Virus record (IMG/VR): IMGVR_UViG_3300017762_000094
Coordinates: 1 to 21,762 of that record
Strand: one strand, 5' to 3'
DNA length: 21,762 nt
Source of the DNA: a virus
The notes under the pieces were generated by a model. The model saw only the letters and a program-made list of their open reading frames with translations, made no database searches and had not been told where the DNA came from. Below, one piece after another: positions 13,109 to 19,812 of the stretch (position 1 is the stretch's first letter; each line of letters starts with the position of its first letter). The translations under genes were made by a program, and so were the position numbers.

Positions 13109-14884
13109 ATGTTTAGCGGTTGGTTGAAGAAAGAATCAGGAATTGAAGAACCTACTGGGTTAGAAGCCGCTAAGCAAAAGATTCTTGGTGAGGCAGAAGA
13201 AACAGTTGGTCCTCTTGTAAGACGAGGAACAAATCCACAGAGAGAGGGTCAACCAGACCTCAACAAAGTGATCTCTGATGTTAGGGGAACAAAACCGCCG
13301 ACACCACAACCCGCGGCATCACCGGAGATCGAAAGACAATCTGGACAACCAGCACAAAATCTCGATGATGCAAATGAAATTCATCAACAAGTCGGTTCTG
13401 GTGTTCTCAGTGAACGTCAACAGTTAATTGGTGACTTTAGATCAAAGTTGAGAGAATCTTTTGATCTCGAAGATGATATGGTTGATACTCAAATGAGACC
13501 CTTAAGGGATTCAATCAGAAATATAATGGCAACAAGAAATCAAGACAGTGGTGGTTCAGAGGATGAAATGAGAGATCAATTTATTTCATTGATGGCGCTC
13601 GCCAATACTTACGATGGTAGAATTCGTCATGGTGAAGGTAAGAGGACAATGTTTTATGAGGATGCACAAAGATTAATGGATCCGGTTGTACAACAATCCT
13701 TACTTGAAGGATATGGAGATGGATCACCAGAACAAATTGAAAAGTTTGTTAATTCAAGGAAAGTGGTCGATACTCCGATGGCAGATGTTAATGCATTGTG
13801 GAAAGTTCTCCCAGATAAGTTTAAACAGGCTCTTGGGTCGGGCAGTCTTGGAAATTCAATTAAATTACTGCAAGACGATGGCACGATTAAAAACGAAGAT
13901 GCAAGAAAATTACACTTTGGTGGAGATGACAACAGAGTTACTAATGGATCAAACTTAAGAAAGAAACTTTTACTTAAGTTATTCCTTGATCAAGCTGGTC
14001 GTGATGGTTATACAGGCAATGAATTAGATCCCAGATACATGGAATTGGAACATGTTCGTGGTGTTAATAATTTAATGGATGGAGAAGTTGCTCCAACTTT
14101 AGAACAAGTGATGCAACGAGAAAATTTAAGAAATTGGCTTTGGATTGGAACTGGAGTTAACAATGAGAAGTCCGACCTTGATATGAAAAAATTTCTTGAA
14201 AACACTCAAGAGAAACATAGTAAAATGGCCAAGGAAGATTACATTGATCTCGAAGCTTCAGACAAAACATTCCAAGAGAGACAGTCTGGGATGTCATCAC
14301 TCTTAGAAGATTTTATTCAAAACAACGAATTTACTGAAAATGCAACTCCAGATGCAATCCAAGCATTGTTTGATAATGAACTGAATGAAAGTGAAGCGAT
14401 GCATCGGAACGGAATCAAAAAAACACCAGTCCAACTTGGAGACAAAATGAGAAAAGCTTTGGGTATGGTAAAAGATCGTAAACTAACTCGGTCTCAACTC
14501 AAAACTCAAAAAGAATTGTTTAGACCTCTAATAATGAATGCTCTCTCACTTCCCCCAGAGGAAAGATCAGGAATGATTGAAAAATATAATCAATTATTTC
14601 ACTCTGCAGCTGATAGAACAGCTGAACTCAGTTCAATGGGTCCTGAAGGTTTAACTCAAGATGGAGCAATAGAAGGATCTGGGAAGAGTAAAGGAAAGTT
14701 GAATGAAAAAGGAACATGGGAAAAAATGTTCTATAAATCTTTGGCTGATTCCGGGTTAATTACTGCCGAAACACTTAAAAAACATCTACAATCTAAAGAG
14801 TTTGATAAGTTTAATAAATTGCTGTTTGAAGGAATTTATGAAGAACAAGACTGGGTTGACAAAAGAGAGTTCATTCTGTTATAA
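13109..14884 (+). CDS. HNH-domain protein, paralogue of the 759-residue protein
   Basis: A 591-residue soluble protein. The N-terminus (MFSGWLKKESGIEEPTG) is not a clear capsid-targeting peptide, although IEE could be a gp21 site. A Pro/Gln-rich linker (60-100) is followed by helices. Residues 221-245 (DTPM...NALWKVLPDKFKQALG) align with 357-380 of the HNH protein at 9886 (DTPI...KALWKSIPPEMRSNFG), so the two are related beyond the nuclease motif. The HNH-like domain at 301-356 reads YTGNELDPRYMELEH315V, N342-WLWIGTGVN351-NEKSD; the cysteine pair of the other copy is absent. The C-terminal 200 residues are helical and Lys/Glu-rich. A late promoter motif precedes it and an NPPF methyltransferase follows. 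Nuclease activity is inferred from motif only. Confidence 0.8.
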   Translation: MFSGWLKKESGIEEPTGLEAAKQKILGEAEETVGPLVRRGTNPQREGQPDLNKVISDVRGTKPPTPQPAASPEIERQSGQPAQNLDDANEIHQQVGSGVLSERQQLIGDFRSKLRESFDLEDDMVDTQMRPLRDSIRNIMATRNQDSGGSEDEMRDQFISLMALANTYDGRIRHGEGKRTMFYEDAQRLMDPVVQQSLLEGYGDGSPEQIEKFVNSRKVVDTPMADVNALWKVLPDKFKQALGSGSLGNSIKLLQDDGTIKNEDARKLHFGGDDNRVTNGSNLRKKLLLKLFLDQAGRDGYTGNELDPRYMELEHVRGVNNLMDGEVAPTLEQVMQRENLRNWLWIGTGVNNEKSDLDMKKFLENTQEKHSKMAKEDYIDLEASDKTFQERQSGMSSLLEDFIQNNEFTENATPDAIQALFDNELNESEAMHRNGIKKTPVQLGDKMRKALGMVKDRKLTRSQLKTQKELFRPLIMNALSLPPEERSGMIEKYNQLFHSAADRTAELSSMGPEGLTQDGAIEGSGKSKGKLNEKGTWEKMFYKSLADSGLITAETLKKHLQSKEFDKFNKLLFEGIYEEQDWVDKREFILL

Positions 14885-14885
14885 T
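14856..14885 (+). promoter_or_regulatory. Consensus sigma70 promoter of methyltransferase 2
   Basis: TTGACA (14856-14861), an 18-base spacer and TATAAT (14880-14885), both hexamers perfect. The promoter overlaps the last codons and stop of the HNH gene. Its -10 region is the 17-bp repeat also found before the first methyltransferase. Confidence 0.8.
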
Positions 14886-14895
14886 AAAGGAGTAA
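14879..14895 (+). repeat. 17-bp methyltransferase leader repeat, copy 2
   Basis: Identical to 12167-12183. Both copies overlap or abut the stop codon of an HNH gene and precede a methyltransferase start by 12-14 bases, although the two methyltransferases belong to different classes. Confidence 0.9.
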
Positions 14896-14907
14896 CAAGC
14901 CCATAAT

Positions 14908-15774
14908 ATGTCAGATTTCTCTAAATCAATCTCTGATGCTTACTTTACGCATCCAGAGAGTGTTACATTCATTCACAGCATCTTAGCTGATGCTGGTTGG
15001 CTTGAAGGTTCTGTTCTGGAACCTTGTTGTGGCAATGGACATCTAATCAAAGGATTAGATAATGTCACAGCTTGGGATCTCAATCAATATGAGATTCCAT
15101 TGGATCGTGTTGGCAACTTCCTTGAGCAAGAGCCAGATCAGAAGTTTGATTTGGTTCTAACTAATCCTCCATTTGGATTCTTAGGTGGACTTGCCTGTGA
15201 CATCCTTAATCACGGCACTCTGTTCTCTGACAGGGTGGCAATTGTGTTACCTCAGTGTTTCCGTAAAGTTCAAAGGATTGACAGAATCAACCCTTACTTT
15301 CATCCTGTTGGTGATTACAATCTTCCTAATGAGACTTACATTCTTCCAGATGGCACTGAGAAATATGTAAGAACCTGTTTCCAAATGTGGGAACGCCGTG
15401 ATTACAAACGTAAGAAGTTTGCCAACACCTCTTATGAAGAGTTCTTCACTCAGGTGCCTTATGAAGAGGCTGAATATTATCTGAGAACACAAGGCTCAAC
15501 TGCTGGTTGCATCCTTGAGGGGCTTGCTTATCCTAAGACTGGTAAGGTTTACAATCATAACTCAGGACGTTTCATGAAAAGAGGTAAGGATGACATTCTT
15601 GCCCATGACTGGACAAAGGTCGCCAGGTTTGCTTCTGGTGCCCCATCCATTGGACTTCATGACATTGCATGGGGATTACGTTCTCCAGACATTGAATCTT
15701 ATCTGGTTCATGGAATCATGAGTGATCTTATCAGTGGTTTTTATGATGAAACTGGTGGCGTTCTGCCAATCTAA
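14908..15774 (+). CDS. DNA adenine-N6 methyltransferase-like protein (NPPF)
   Basis: A 288-residue class I methyltransferase with motif I LEPCCGNGHL (37-46) near the N-terminus, AWDLN (55-59) as the acidic residue that binds SAM, and motif IV TNPPFG (85-90). The NPPF form is characteristic of N6-adenine DNA methyltransferases. YFTHPE (12-17) resembles the N-terminal motif X. Motif order is I then IV, so the class differs from the beta-class enzyme at 12198 and the two are not recent duplicates. The C-terminal 150 residues probably carry target recognition. It follows the second HNH gene and shares a 17-bp promoter repeat with the first methyltransferase. The target sequence cannot be predicted. 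Confidence 0.85.
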   Translation: MSDFSKSISDAYFTHPESVTFIHSILADAGWLEGSVLEPCCGNGHLIKGLDNVTAWDLNQYEIPLDRVGNFLEQEPDQKFDLVLTNPPFGFLGGLACDILNHGTLFSDRVAIVLPQCFRKVQRIDRINPYFHPVGDYNLPNETYILPDGTEKYVRTCFQMWERRDYKRKKFANTSYEEFFTQVPYEEAEYYLRTQGSTAGCILEGLAYPKTGKVYNHNSGRFMKRGKDDILAHDWTKVARFASGAPSIGLHDIAWGLRSPDIESYLVHGIMSDLISGFYDETGGVLPI

Positions 15775-15777
15775 ATA
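15771..15777 (+). promoter_or_regulatory. Late-promoter variant CTAAATA
   Basis: CTAAATA overlaps the stop of the methyltransferase gene and ends 20 bases before the ATG at 15798. The following AT-AAAAAAGG-T-TATT-G-GA is nearly the same as at 9868-9885. A weak AATAA/TTATT stem (15774-15778 with 15788-15792) is possible. Confidence 0.45.
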
Positions 15778-15797
15778 ATAAAAAAGGTTATTGGATA

Positions 15798-16637
15798 ATG
15801 GGTTTTAGAACCTTCTACGAACAGACTGGAGGAGCTCAAGAAATTCTGGGCTCTGAAGGGCAACCAGTAAATAAAGGTGTCGTTGAGGTGTTTGGTAGAC
15901 ATAACCCACCTCATGATGGACATCTGAAGACTTTAGATAAGGCAAATGATATTGCACAGAATGAAGGTGCAGATATGTCTCTGTACACTTCCAGAAGTCA
16001 AGATCCTAAGAAGAACCCACTACCTTTCAGAGAGAAGCTTGGGTTTCTAAAAGAGTTGGCTCCTCAATATGCTGACAACTGGGATGACGATGAAGGCATT
16101 AGAACCGTCTTAGGTGCGGCAGCAAAAGCAGGACAGAAGGGTTATAAGGACTTCCACTTCGTTGGTGGGAGTGACAGGGTTGGTGCCATGGGTGATTTGC
16201 TAAGGCGTTATAATGGAAACCTTTATGACTTTGAGAACATCTATTCTCACTCTGCTGGTGAAAGAGATGAAGAGGATGAAGGTGTTGGTGGATTATCAGC
16301 ATCTAAACTGAGGAAGTTTGCTGAAGGTGGCGACTTTGAAGGATTCAGTGGAGGCATTGGTGGTGGACAGAAGATGGAACTGGCACGAAGAATGTTTGAA
16401 GCAGTCAGAAAATATGGACAGAAGAATGAAGACTGGGAAGTGGCGCCAAGATATAACAAAGAGTTTATCAGAGAGATGTATCTTGATGGACAACTTTATG
16501 AGATTGGAGACATCGTTGAGTCTCTCTCAACTGGATTGATTGGTAAGGTACATCGTTGTGGAACTAATCACCTTATCTGCGTGACAGAAGAAGGTATTAT
16601 GTTCAAGGACTTTGTTCACGACGTTCAGTTTGTATGA
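15798..16637 (+). CDS. HxGH nucleotidylyltransferase-domain protein
   Basis: A 279-residue protein with a cytidylyl/adenylyl-transferase fold (the NMN adenylyltransferase and pantetheine-phosphate adenylyltransferase superfamily). Visible are the phosphate-binding motif GRHNPPHDGH (33-42, with H39-x-x-H42), FVGGSDR (121-127), and the second signature LSASKLRKFA (166-175), equivalent to the ISxxxxR motif. The N-terminus MGFRTFYEQTGG loosely fits the capsid-targeting pattern. The last 50 residues (GQLYEIGDIVESLSTGLIGK onward) form a small beta-rich domain separate from the enzyme fold. The substrate is not determined; NMN or nicotinate mononucleotide would link it to NAD and to the ADP-ribosyltransferase-like neighbour, but that is speculation. 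The stop overlaps the next start by 4 bases. Confidence 0.85.
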   Translation: MGFRTFYEQTGGAQEILGSEGQPVNKGVVEVFGRHNPPHDGHLKTLDKANDIAQNEGADMSLYTSRSQDPKKNPLPFREKLGFLKELAPQYADNWDDDEGIRTVLGAAAKAGQKGYKDFHFVGGSDRVGAMGDLLRRYNGNLYDFENIYSHSAGERDEEDEGVGGLSASKLRKFAEGGDFEGFSGGIGGGQKMELARRMFEAVRKYGQKNEDWEVAPRYNKEFIREMYLDGQLYEIGDIVESLSTGLIGKVHRCGTNHLICVTEEGIMFKDFVHDVQFV

Positions 16638-18472
16638 TGATTGATTTTAGTAACGTATCAAGACAATTAGACGAAAACCCAAGAGTCCTTGATAATCCAC
16701 CAGGATTTGAAGATAGAATACGTCAAGGTGGCGCAGGACGACAGGGAAGAAATACTGAAGGTGATGTCATAAATTTCATGAAGGATCACATCAATCCCCA
16801 TGGAAATTACAAAGTTGCAGGTGGCAATAATATAAAAACAGATTTTTATGATGATGCTGAAACGGGAGATCCAAAAGATAATACTAATTATTCAGTCAAG
16901 ATGACTAAGAATCCCGATGTTCCTGTAAAGGTTCAACAATCAGGATTTCAAAATGGTTCTCGTGGAGCAATGAATAAGCTTCTCATTCCAGGATCACGTG
17001 ACGATGATCTTATGGGTGCGAGACTTGATACACCTGAGGGCAAACAAAAGTTCATCCAGTCAATTAGAGGTAATCCATTGATGCAAGCTTTTGTTATGAA
17101 GTTTGGTGCAAACATCCAAGGAGAGAATGGTAGGAACTTAAGCCTCAGTAACTTTAAGAATGTTTTTGCTAATGGAATGAATCAACAAGAACTCAGTCAA
17201 GAGCAACTGAGAATGTTGGAAAGGATTAATGAAGCTCAAAGGATGAAACAAAATCCTTTTATGAGAACTGAAGAAATGCAGGACATGTTTCCTGATCATT
17301 TTAAACAATTAATGACACACCTGAATGATAATAAGGCAGGAATCTTTGATCAGATGGTAAGAAAACATGATTCCAGATATCCATCTAAATCATATCAATA
17401 TGGAGATCCGTCTCCTGTAGATAAGATGATTCATGTTAGAAATAATAAAGGTACAAATGGTTTAAACGGCAAAATTGATATTAGAGATATGAGCGACGAA
17501 GAAGTTGCAGAGTCTATGAAGATGGTTGATTGGTATGGTGATGGAAACAATCTCTATCTTGCCAATCAAGAAACGGATGATATTAATAAGAGACTTCTAG
17601 ACGTATATTCTATGACTGAAGATGCAGACTCATGGGAATTACTTGCAGGAACAGGTGATAGACCACAGGGACAACGCAAAGGTGCTCAACCAGGATTGTT
17701 AAAATCAACTATGGGCATTGATGAAGAAATGTTAGATGAGGTATTTGGACCTGCTGAGTTTTCTGCTAATATTGGACCGGCGCCTCGTGGAGATATTAAG
17801 AAACATGTCATTAAAAACGTAATAAATAATATAAAAGAAGAAGTTATGAACTTCAATAAGTTGCATTTTAGTGAAACCTTAGAGCAAGAAAAAATTGCAT
17901 CTGAGAAAGCCAATATGAGTGGTGAGAAACAGAGAAACATGTCTCGCCAACAAAAACAAAAAGACATGATGGCTTCTAAGACTGGATTAGCTCAAAAGTC
18001 TAATGTGGTCTATGCTTCAGAGGATTACTTTAAGCAATTGCGTGATAATGTAGAGATGTTTAAGGCTCATGAGGAAGCTAAGTATGACTGGAGAAAAACT
18101 TTAAATGAGGGTCGCCCTCCCAAAGAAGACCCAGAAGACGAAGGAGAACATCCTTATGTCGCTGTCATGCCACATAAGGATTCTAAAGAGAAAGAAGTCA
18201 AGAAGAAGTATGAAAAGAATAAAGAGTCTGAAGACGCCGCAAAAGCCCTCATGAAATCACAAGGTATCGTAGGAGAAACCATGGAATTTGACGAACTTAT
18301 TGGAAATCTAATCGAGTCAGAGAAACCTTTTGATCCTGATGCACGCAGGAAGCAAAGAGGAGCAATGTTAAAGAAACAGGCAGAGAAAGCTCCTAAGGAC
18401 ACAAGAACAGACGCACAGAAGATGGCAGACGCCACTGGACCTCGTCCTGGTTCACGTTTCAGAGGAGACTGA
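16634..18472 (+). CDS. 612-residue virion-type protein, possible PD-(D/E)xK nuclease
   Basis: A multidomain hydrophilic protein starting at an ATGATGA overlap with the previous gene. The N-terminus (M)MIDFSNVSRQLDENP resembles a capsid-targeting leader with LDE as gp21 site. Residues 39-91 (E42 in a helix, KTD70F, NYSVK89MTK) look like a restriction-endonuclease-like core, but the usual Asp/Glu before xK is Ser87, so nuclease function is uncertain. Two internal leader-like peptides occur: MNFNKLHFSETLE at residue 405, with a late promoter motif 17 bases upstream, and MEFDELIGNLIES at residue 550, behind an AGGAG. The protein may therefore be a composite of packaged units or encode nested products. 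The C-terminus is highly charged and probably disordered (KKEVKKKYEKNKESEDAA region). It overlaps the next gene by one base. Confidence 0.75.
   Translation: MMIDFSNVSRQLDENPRVLDNPPGFEDRIRQGGAGRQGRNTEGDVINFMKDHINPHGNYKVAGGNNIKTDFYDDAETGDPKDNTNYSVKMTKNPDVPVKVQQSGFQNGSRGAMNKLLIPGSRDDDLMGARLDTPEGKQKFIQSIRGNPLMQAFVMKFGANIQGENGRNLSLSNFKNVFANGMNQQELSQEQLRMLERINEAQRMKQNPFMRTEEMQDMFPDHFKQLMTHLNDNKAGIFDQMVRKHDSRYPSKSYQYGDPSPVDKMIHVRNNKGTNGLNGKIDIRDMSDEEVAESMKMVDWYGDGNNLYLANQETDDINKRLLDVYSMTEDADSWELLAGTGDRPQGQRKGAQPGLLKSTMGIDEEMLDEVFGPAEFSANIGPAPRGDIKKHVIKNVINNIKEEVMNFNKLHFSETLEQEKIASEKANMSGEKQRNMSRQQKQKDMMASKTGLAQKSNVVYASEDYFKQLRDNVEMFKAHEEAKYDWRKTLNEGRPPKEDPEDEGEHPYVAVMPHKDSKEKEVKKKYEKNKESEDAAKALMKSQGIVGETMEFDELIGNLIESEKPFDPDARRKQRGAMLKKQAEKAPKDTRTDAQKMADATGPRPGSRFRGD
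17821..17828 (+). promoter_or_regulatory. Internal T4-type late promoter motif AATAAATA
   Basis: AATAAATA occurs inside the 612-residue gene, 17 bases before an in-frame ATG (17846) that encodes a leader-like MNF peptide and is preceded by AAGAAGAAG. The spacing matches the late motifs placed before genes in this window (17-21 bases). Chance occurrence in AT-rich coding sequence is the alternative. Confidence 0.35.
17846..18472 (+). CDS. Possible nested gene: C-terminal product of the 612-residue frame
   Basis: Same frame and stop as the gene at 16634, giving 208 residues starting M-N-F-N-K-L-H-F-S-E-T-L-E. Support comes from the leader-like N-terminus, the late motif 17 bases upstream and a purine-rich stretch (AAGAAGAAG) before the ATG. 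The product would be a highly charged helical protein comparable to small internal head proteins. Phage genes for scaffold and internal proteins do sometimes have internal starts. It is listed as a hypothesis; the longer frame is open throughout and remains the primary gene. Confidence 0.3.
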   Translation: MNFNKLHFSETLEQEKIASEKANMSGEKQRNMSRQQKQKDMMASKTGLAQKSNVVYASEDYFKQLRDNVEMFKAHEEAKYDWRKTLNEGRPPKEDPEDEGEHPYVAVMPHKDSKEKEVKKKYEKNKESEDAAKALMKSQGIVGETMEFDELIGNLIESEKPFDPDARRKQRGAMLKKQAEKAPKDTRTDAQKMADATGPRPGSRFRGD

Positions 18473-18885
18473 TGAAAACATTTGAAATGTTTATGGAGGA
18501 AGCTCCTCAAAGATTAAAGATGAAGAGGTTATATCATGGAACTGATAAGAACTCTTCAGATAGTATTGACAAGGGTGGTTATGATACTTCCAAGGGTGAG
18601 AACAAACTTGCAGGTGATGGAATCTATGCCTCTAAAAAGAGAAAGATTGCATCAGATTATGCAAACACCAGGTCAAGCGCCAGAGGTTCTACACCAAGAA
18701 CCAAAGAGTTCCTAGTCCCCAAAAATAACCTAGGCACCAAGAAAGCAAGACTCAGAGGTGGCAAGCCAGTTCCAAGTAAATCAGATAAAATTCAGAAGGT
18801 GGATCTTAACAATTATCTACTGAAGGATAAGGATGCAAATAGATTCTCCGTTTCTAGACAACCAATTATTAGAAGCAAAAAATGA
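18472..18885 (+). CDS. Small ADP-ribosyltransferase-like protein with capsid-targeting leader
   Basis: A 137-residue protein. Residues 1-11 (MKTFEMFMEEA) are an excellent match to the T4 capsid-targeting sequence MKTYQEFIAEA, with MEE as the predicted gp21 cut. The rest resembles the PARP/Tpt1-like (H-Y-E) class of ADP-ribosyltransferase folds: LYH22GT, then an S-I-x-x-x-G turn (31-35), D49-G-I-Y52-A-S with A-S-D-Y-A (60-64), and TKE79F as the candidate catalytic glutamate. These enzymes transfer ADP-ribose from NAD+ to protein or nucleic acid. T4 Alt, also packaged and injected, modifies host RNA polymerase. The domain is small but covers the main motifs. The C-terminus is basic. The start overlaps the upstream stop (TGATG) and an AGAGGAGA ribosome-binding site precedes it. 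Confidence 0.75.
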   Translation: MKTFEMFMEEAPQRLKMKRLYHGTDKNSSDSIDKGGYDTSKGENKLAGDGIYASKKRKIASDYANTRSSARGSTPRTKEFLVPKNNLGTKKARLRGGKPVPSKSDKIQKVDLNNYLLKDKDANRFSVSRQPIIRSKK

Positions 18886-19781
18886 AACTTCTAATTTCTG
18901 AACTGAAGACAACCCTTCAGTCACACGATACTCTCAATCCTAAACTATTTACTGATAAGAAGTTAGATCCTGAAGTTTGGCAGGCGCTAAATAAAATCGG
19001 CAAAGAATGGGCTTCTTTTGCCAATATCCCATCAGCCGCAATAAGGGATGTAATCGTCGTTGGCGGCAACGCAAACTATAACTACACTAAGCACTCAGAC
19101 ATTGACTTACACCTCGTGGTCGATAAGAAGGGTATTAAATGTCAAGGCTTAGTTGATGACTACTTACAATCAAAGAAACAACTTTGGGCTTTAACTCATG
19201 ACATCACAGTCAAGGGACAGCCTGTCGAACTATATGCGCAAGATTTTAGAGATCCCTTCCGACAAGGTCAGGGAGTCTATTCTCTCAAGTCTAATCGATG
19301 GCTCCAAGAGCCAGAGAAAGTCAAGTTCAACAGTAGATCCCCAGAAGTGGTGAATAAGGTTAGGGACATTCAGTTCCAAATCGATTCGTTAATAGATTCA
19401 AAATCAGATGACATCAGTGCATTCAAACAGATTAAGAATCGTTTGAAGGGAATGCGTGCGTCTGCAATTGAGAAAGGTGGCGAGTATGCACCCGAAAACC
19501 TTGCGTTCAAAGAACTGCGTAATCGTGGAACTTTAGATAAGATGAACAAATATCTTCGTAACTTAGAAGATGCAGATCTGTCTCTGTCTGAAGGACACAA
19601 GAAATGTAAAGATGGTAAAGAATGGGATAAAGATAAAAAGAAATGTGTGAAGAAGAAACGATCCCACAGGGCTTATGCAGGTGGATATTGGTTAAGTGGT
19701 CATAATCACTCTGGAGATACTGGTGAAGAAGGTACAGGTGGAGACGGTGGTGGTGACGGCGGAGGTGGTGGTGGAGAGTGA
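18882..19781 (+). CDS. Polymerase-beta-type nucleotidyltransferase with glycine-rich tail
   Basis: A 299-residue protein overlapping the previous stop (ATGA). The nucleotidyltransferase signature is clear: V-V-G61-G62-N, then HSD73-I-D75-LHLVVD and the third carboxylate E116 (PVELYAQD), the metal-binding triad of the DNA polymerase beta / MNT / antibiotic nucleotidyltransferase superfamily. The fold transfers AMP or another NMP to a small molecule, RNA or protein; the target is unknown. Residues 130-230 are helical. LSE (235-237) could be a gp21 site, followed by C242-x12-C255 (CKDGKEWDKDKKKC, then VKKK), the same cysteine motif as in the protein at 6352. The tail is Gly/Asp-rich (GGDGGGDGGGGGGE). 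It is last in the run 16634-19781, suggesting co-expression with the ADP-ribosyltransferase-like protein. Confidence 0.85.
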   Translation: MKLLISELKTTLQSHDTLNPKLFTDKKLDPEVWQALNKIGKEWASFANIPSAAIRDVIVVGGNANYNYTKHSDIDLHLVVDKKGIKCQGLVDDYLQSKKQLWALTHDITVKGQPVELYAQDFRDPFRQGQGVYSLKSNRWLQEPEKVKFNSRSPEVVNKVRDIQFQIDSLIDSKSDDISAFKQIKNRLKGMRASAIEKGGEYAPENLAFKELRNRGTLDKMNKYLRNLEDADLSLSEGHKKCKDGKEWDKDKKKCVKKKRSHRAYAGGYWLSGHNHSGDTGEEGTGGDGGGDGGGGGGE

Positions 19782-19791
19782 TAAATAAATA
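19781..19791 (+). promoter_or_regulatory. Double T4-type late promoter motif
   Basis: Two overlapping ATAAATA motifs (19781-19787 and 19785-19791) begin at the stop codon of the nucleotidyltransferase. The second ends 21 bases before the ATG at 19813. No sigma70 -35 box was found upstream, so this looks purely late. Confidence 0.6.
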
Positions 19792-19812
19792 AAAGAAAGT
19801 TAACACAAAACC

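Noticed and set aside
19730-19781. GGTGG-rich stretch as a tandem repeat or structural DNA element
   Set aside because: It is explained by the Gly/Asp-rich C-terminus of the nucleotidyltransferase; the units are irregular.
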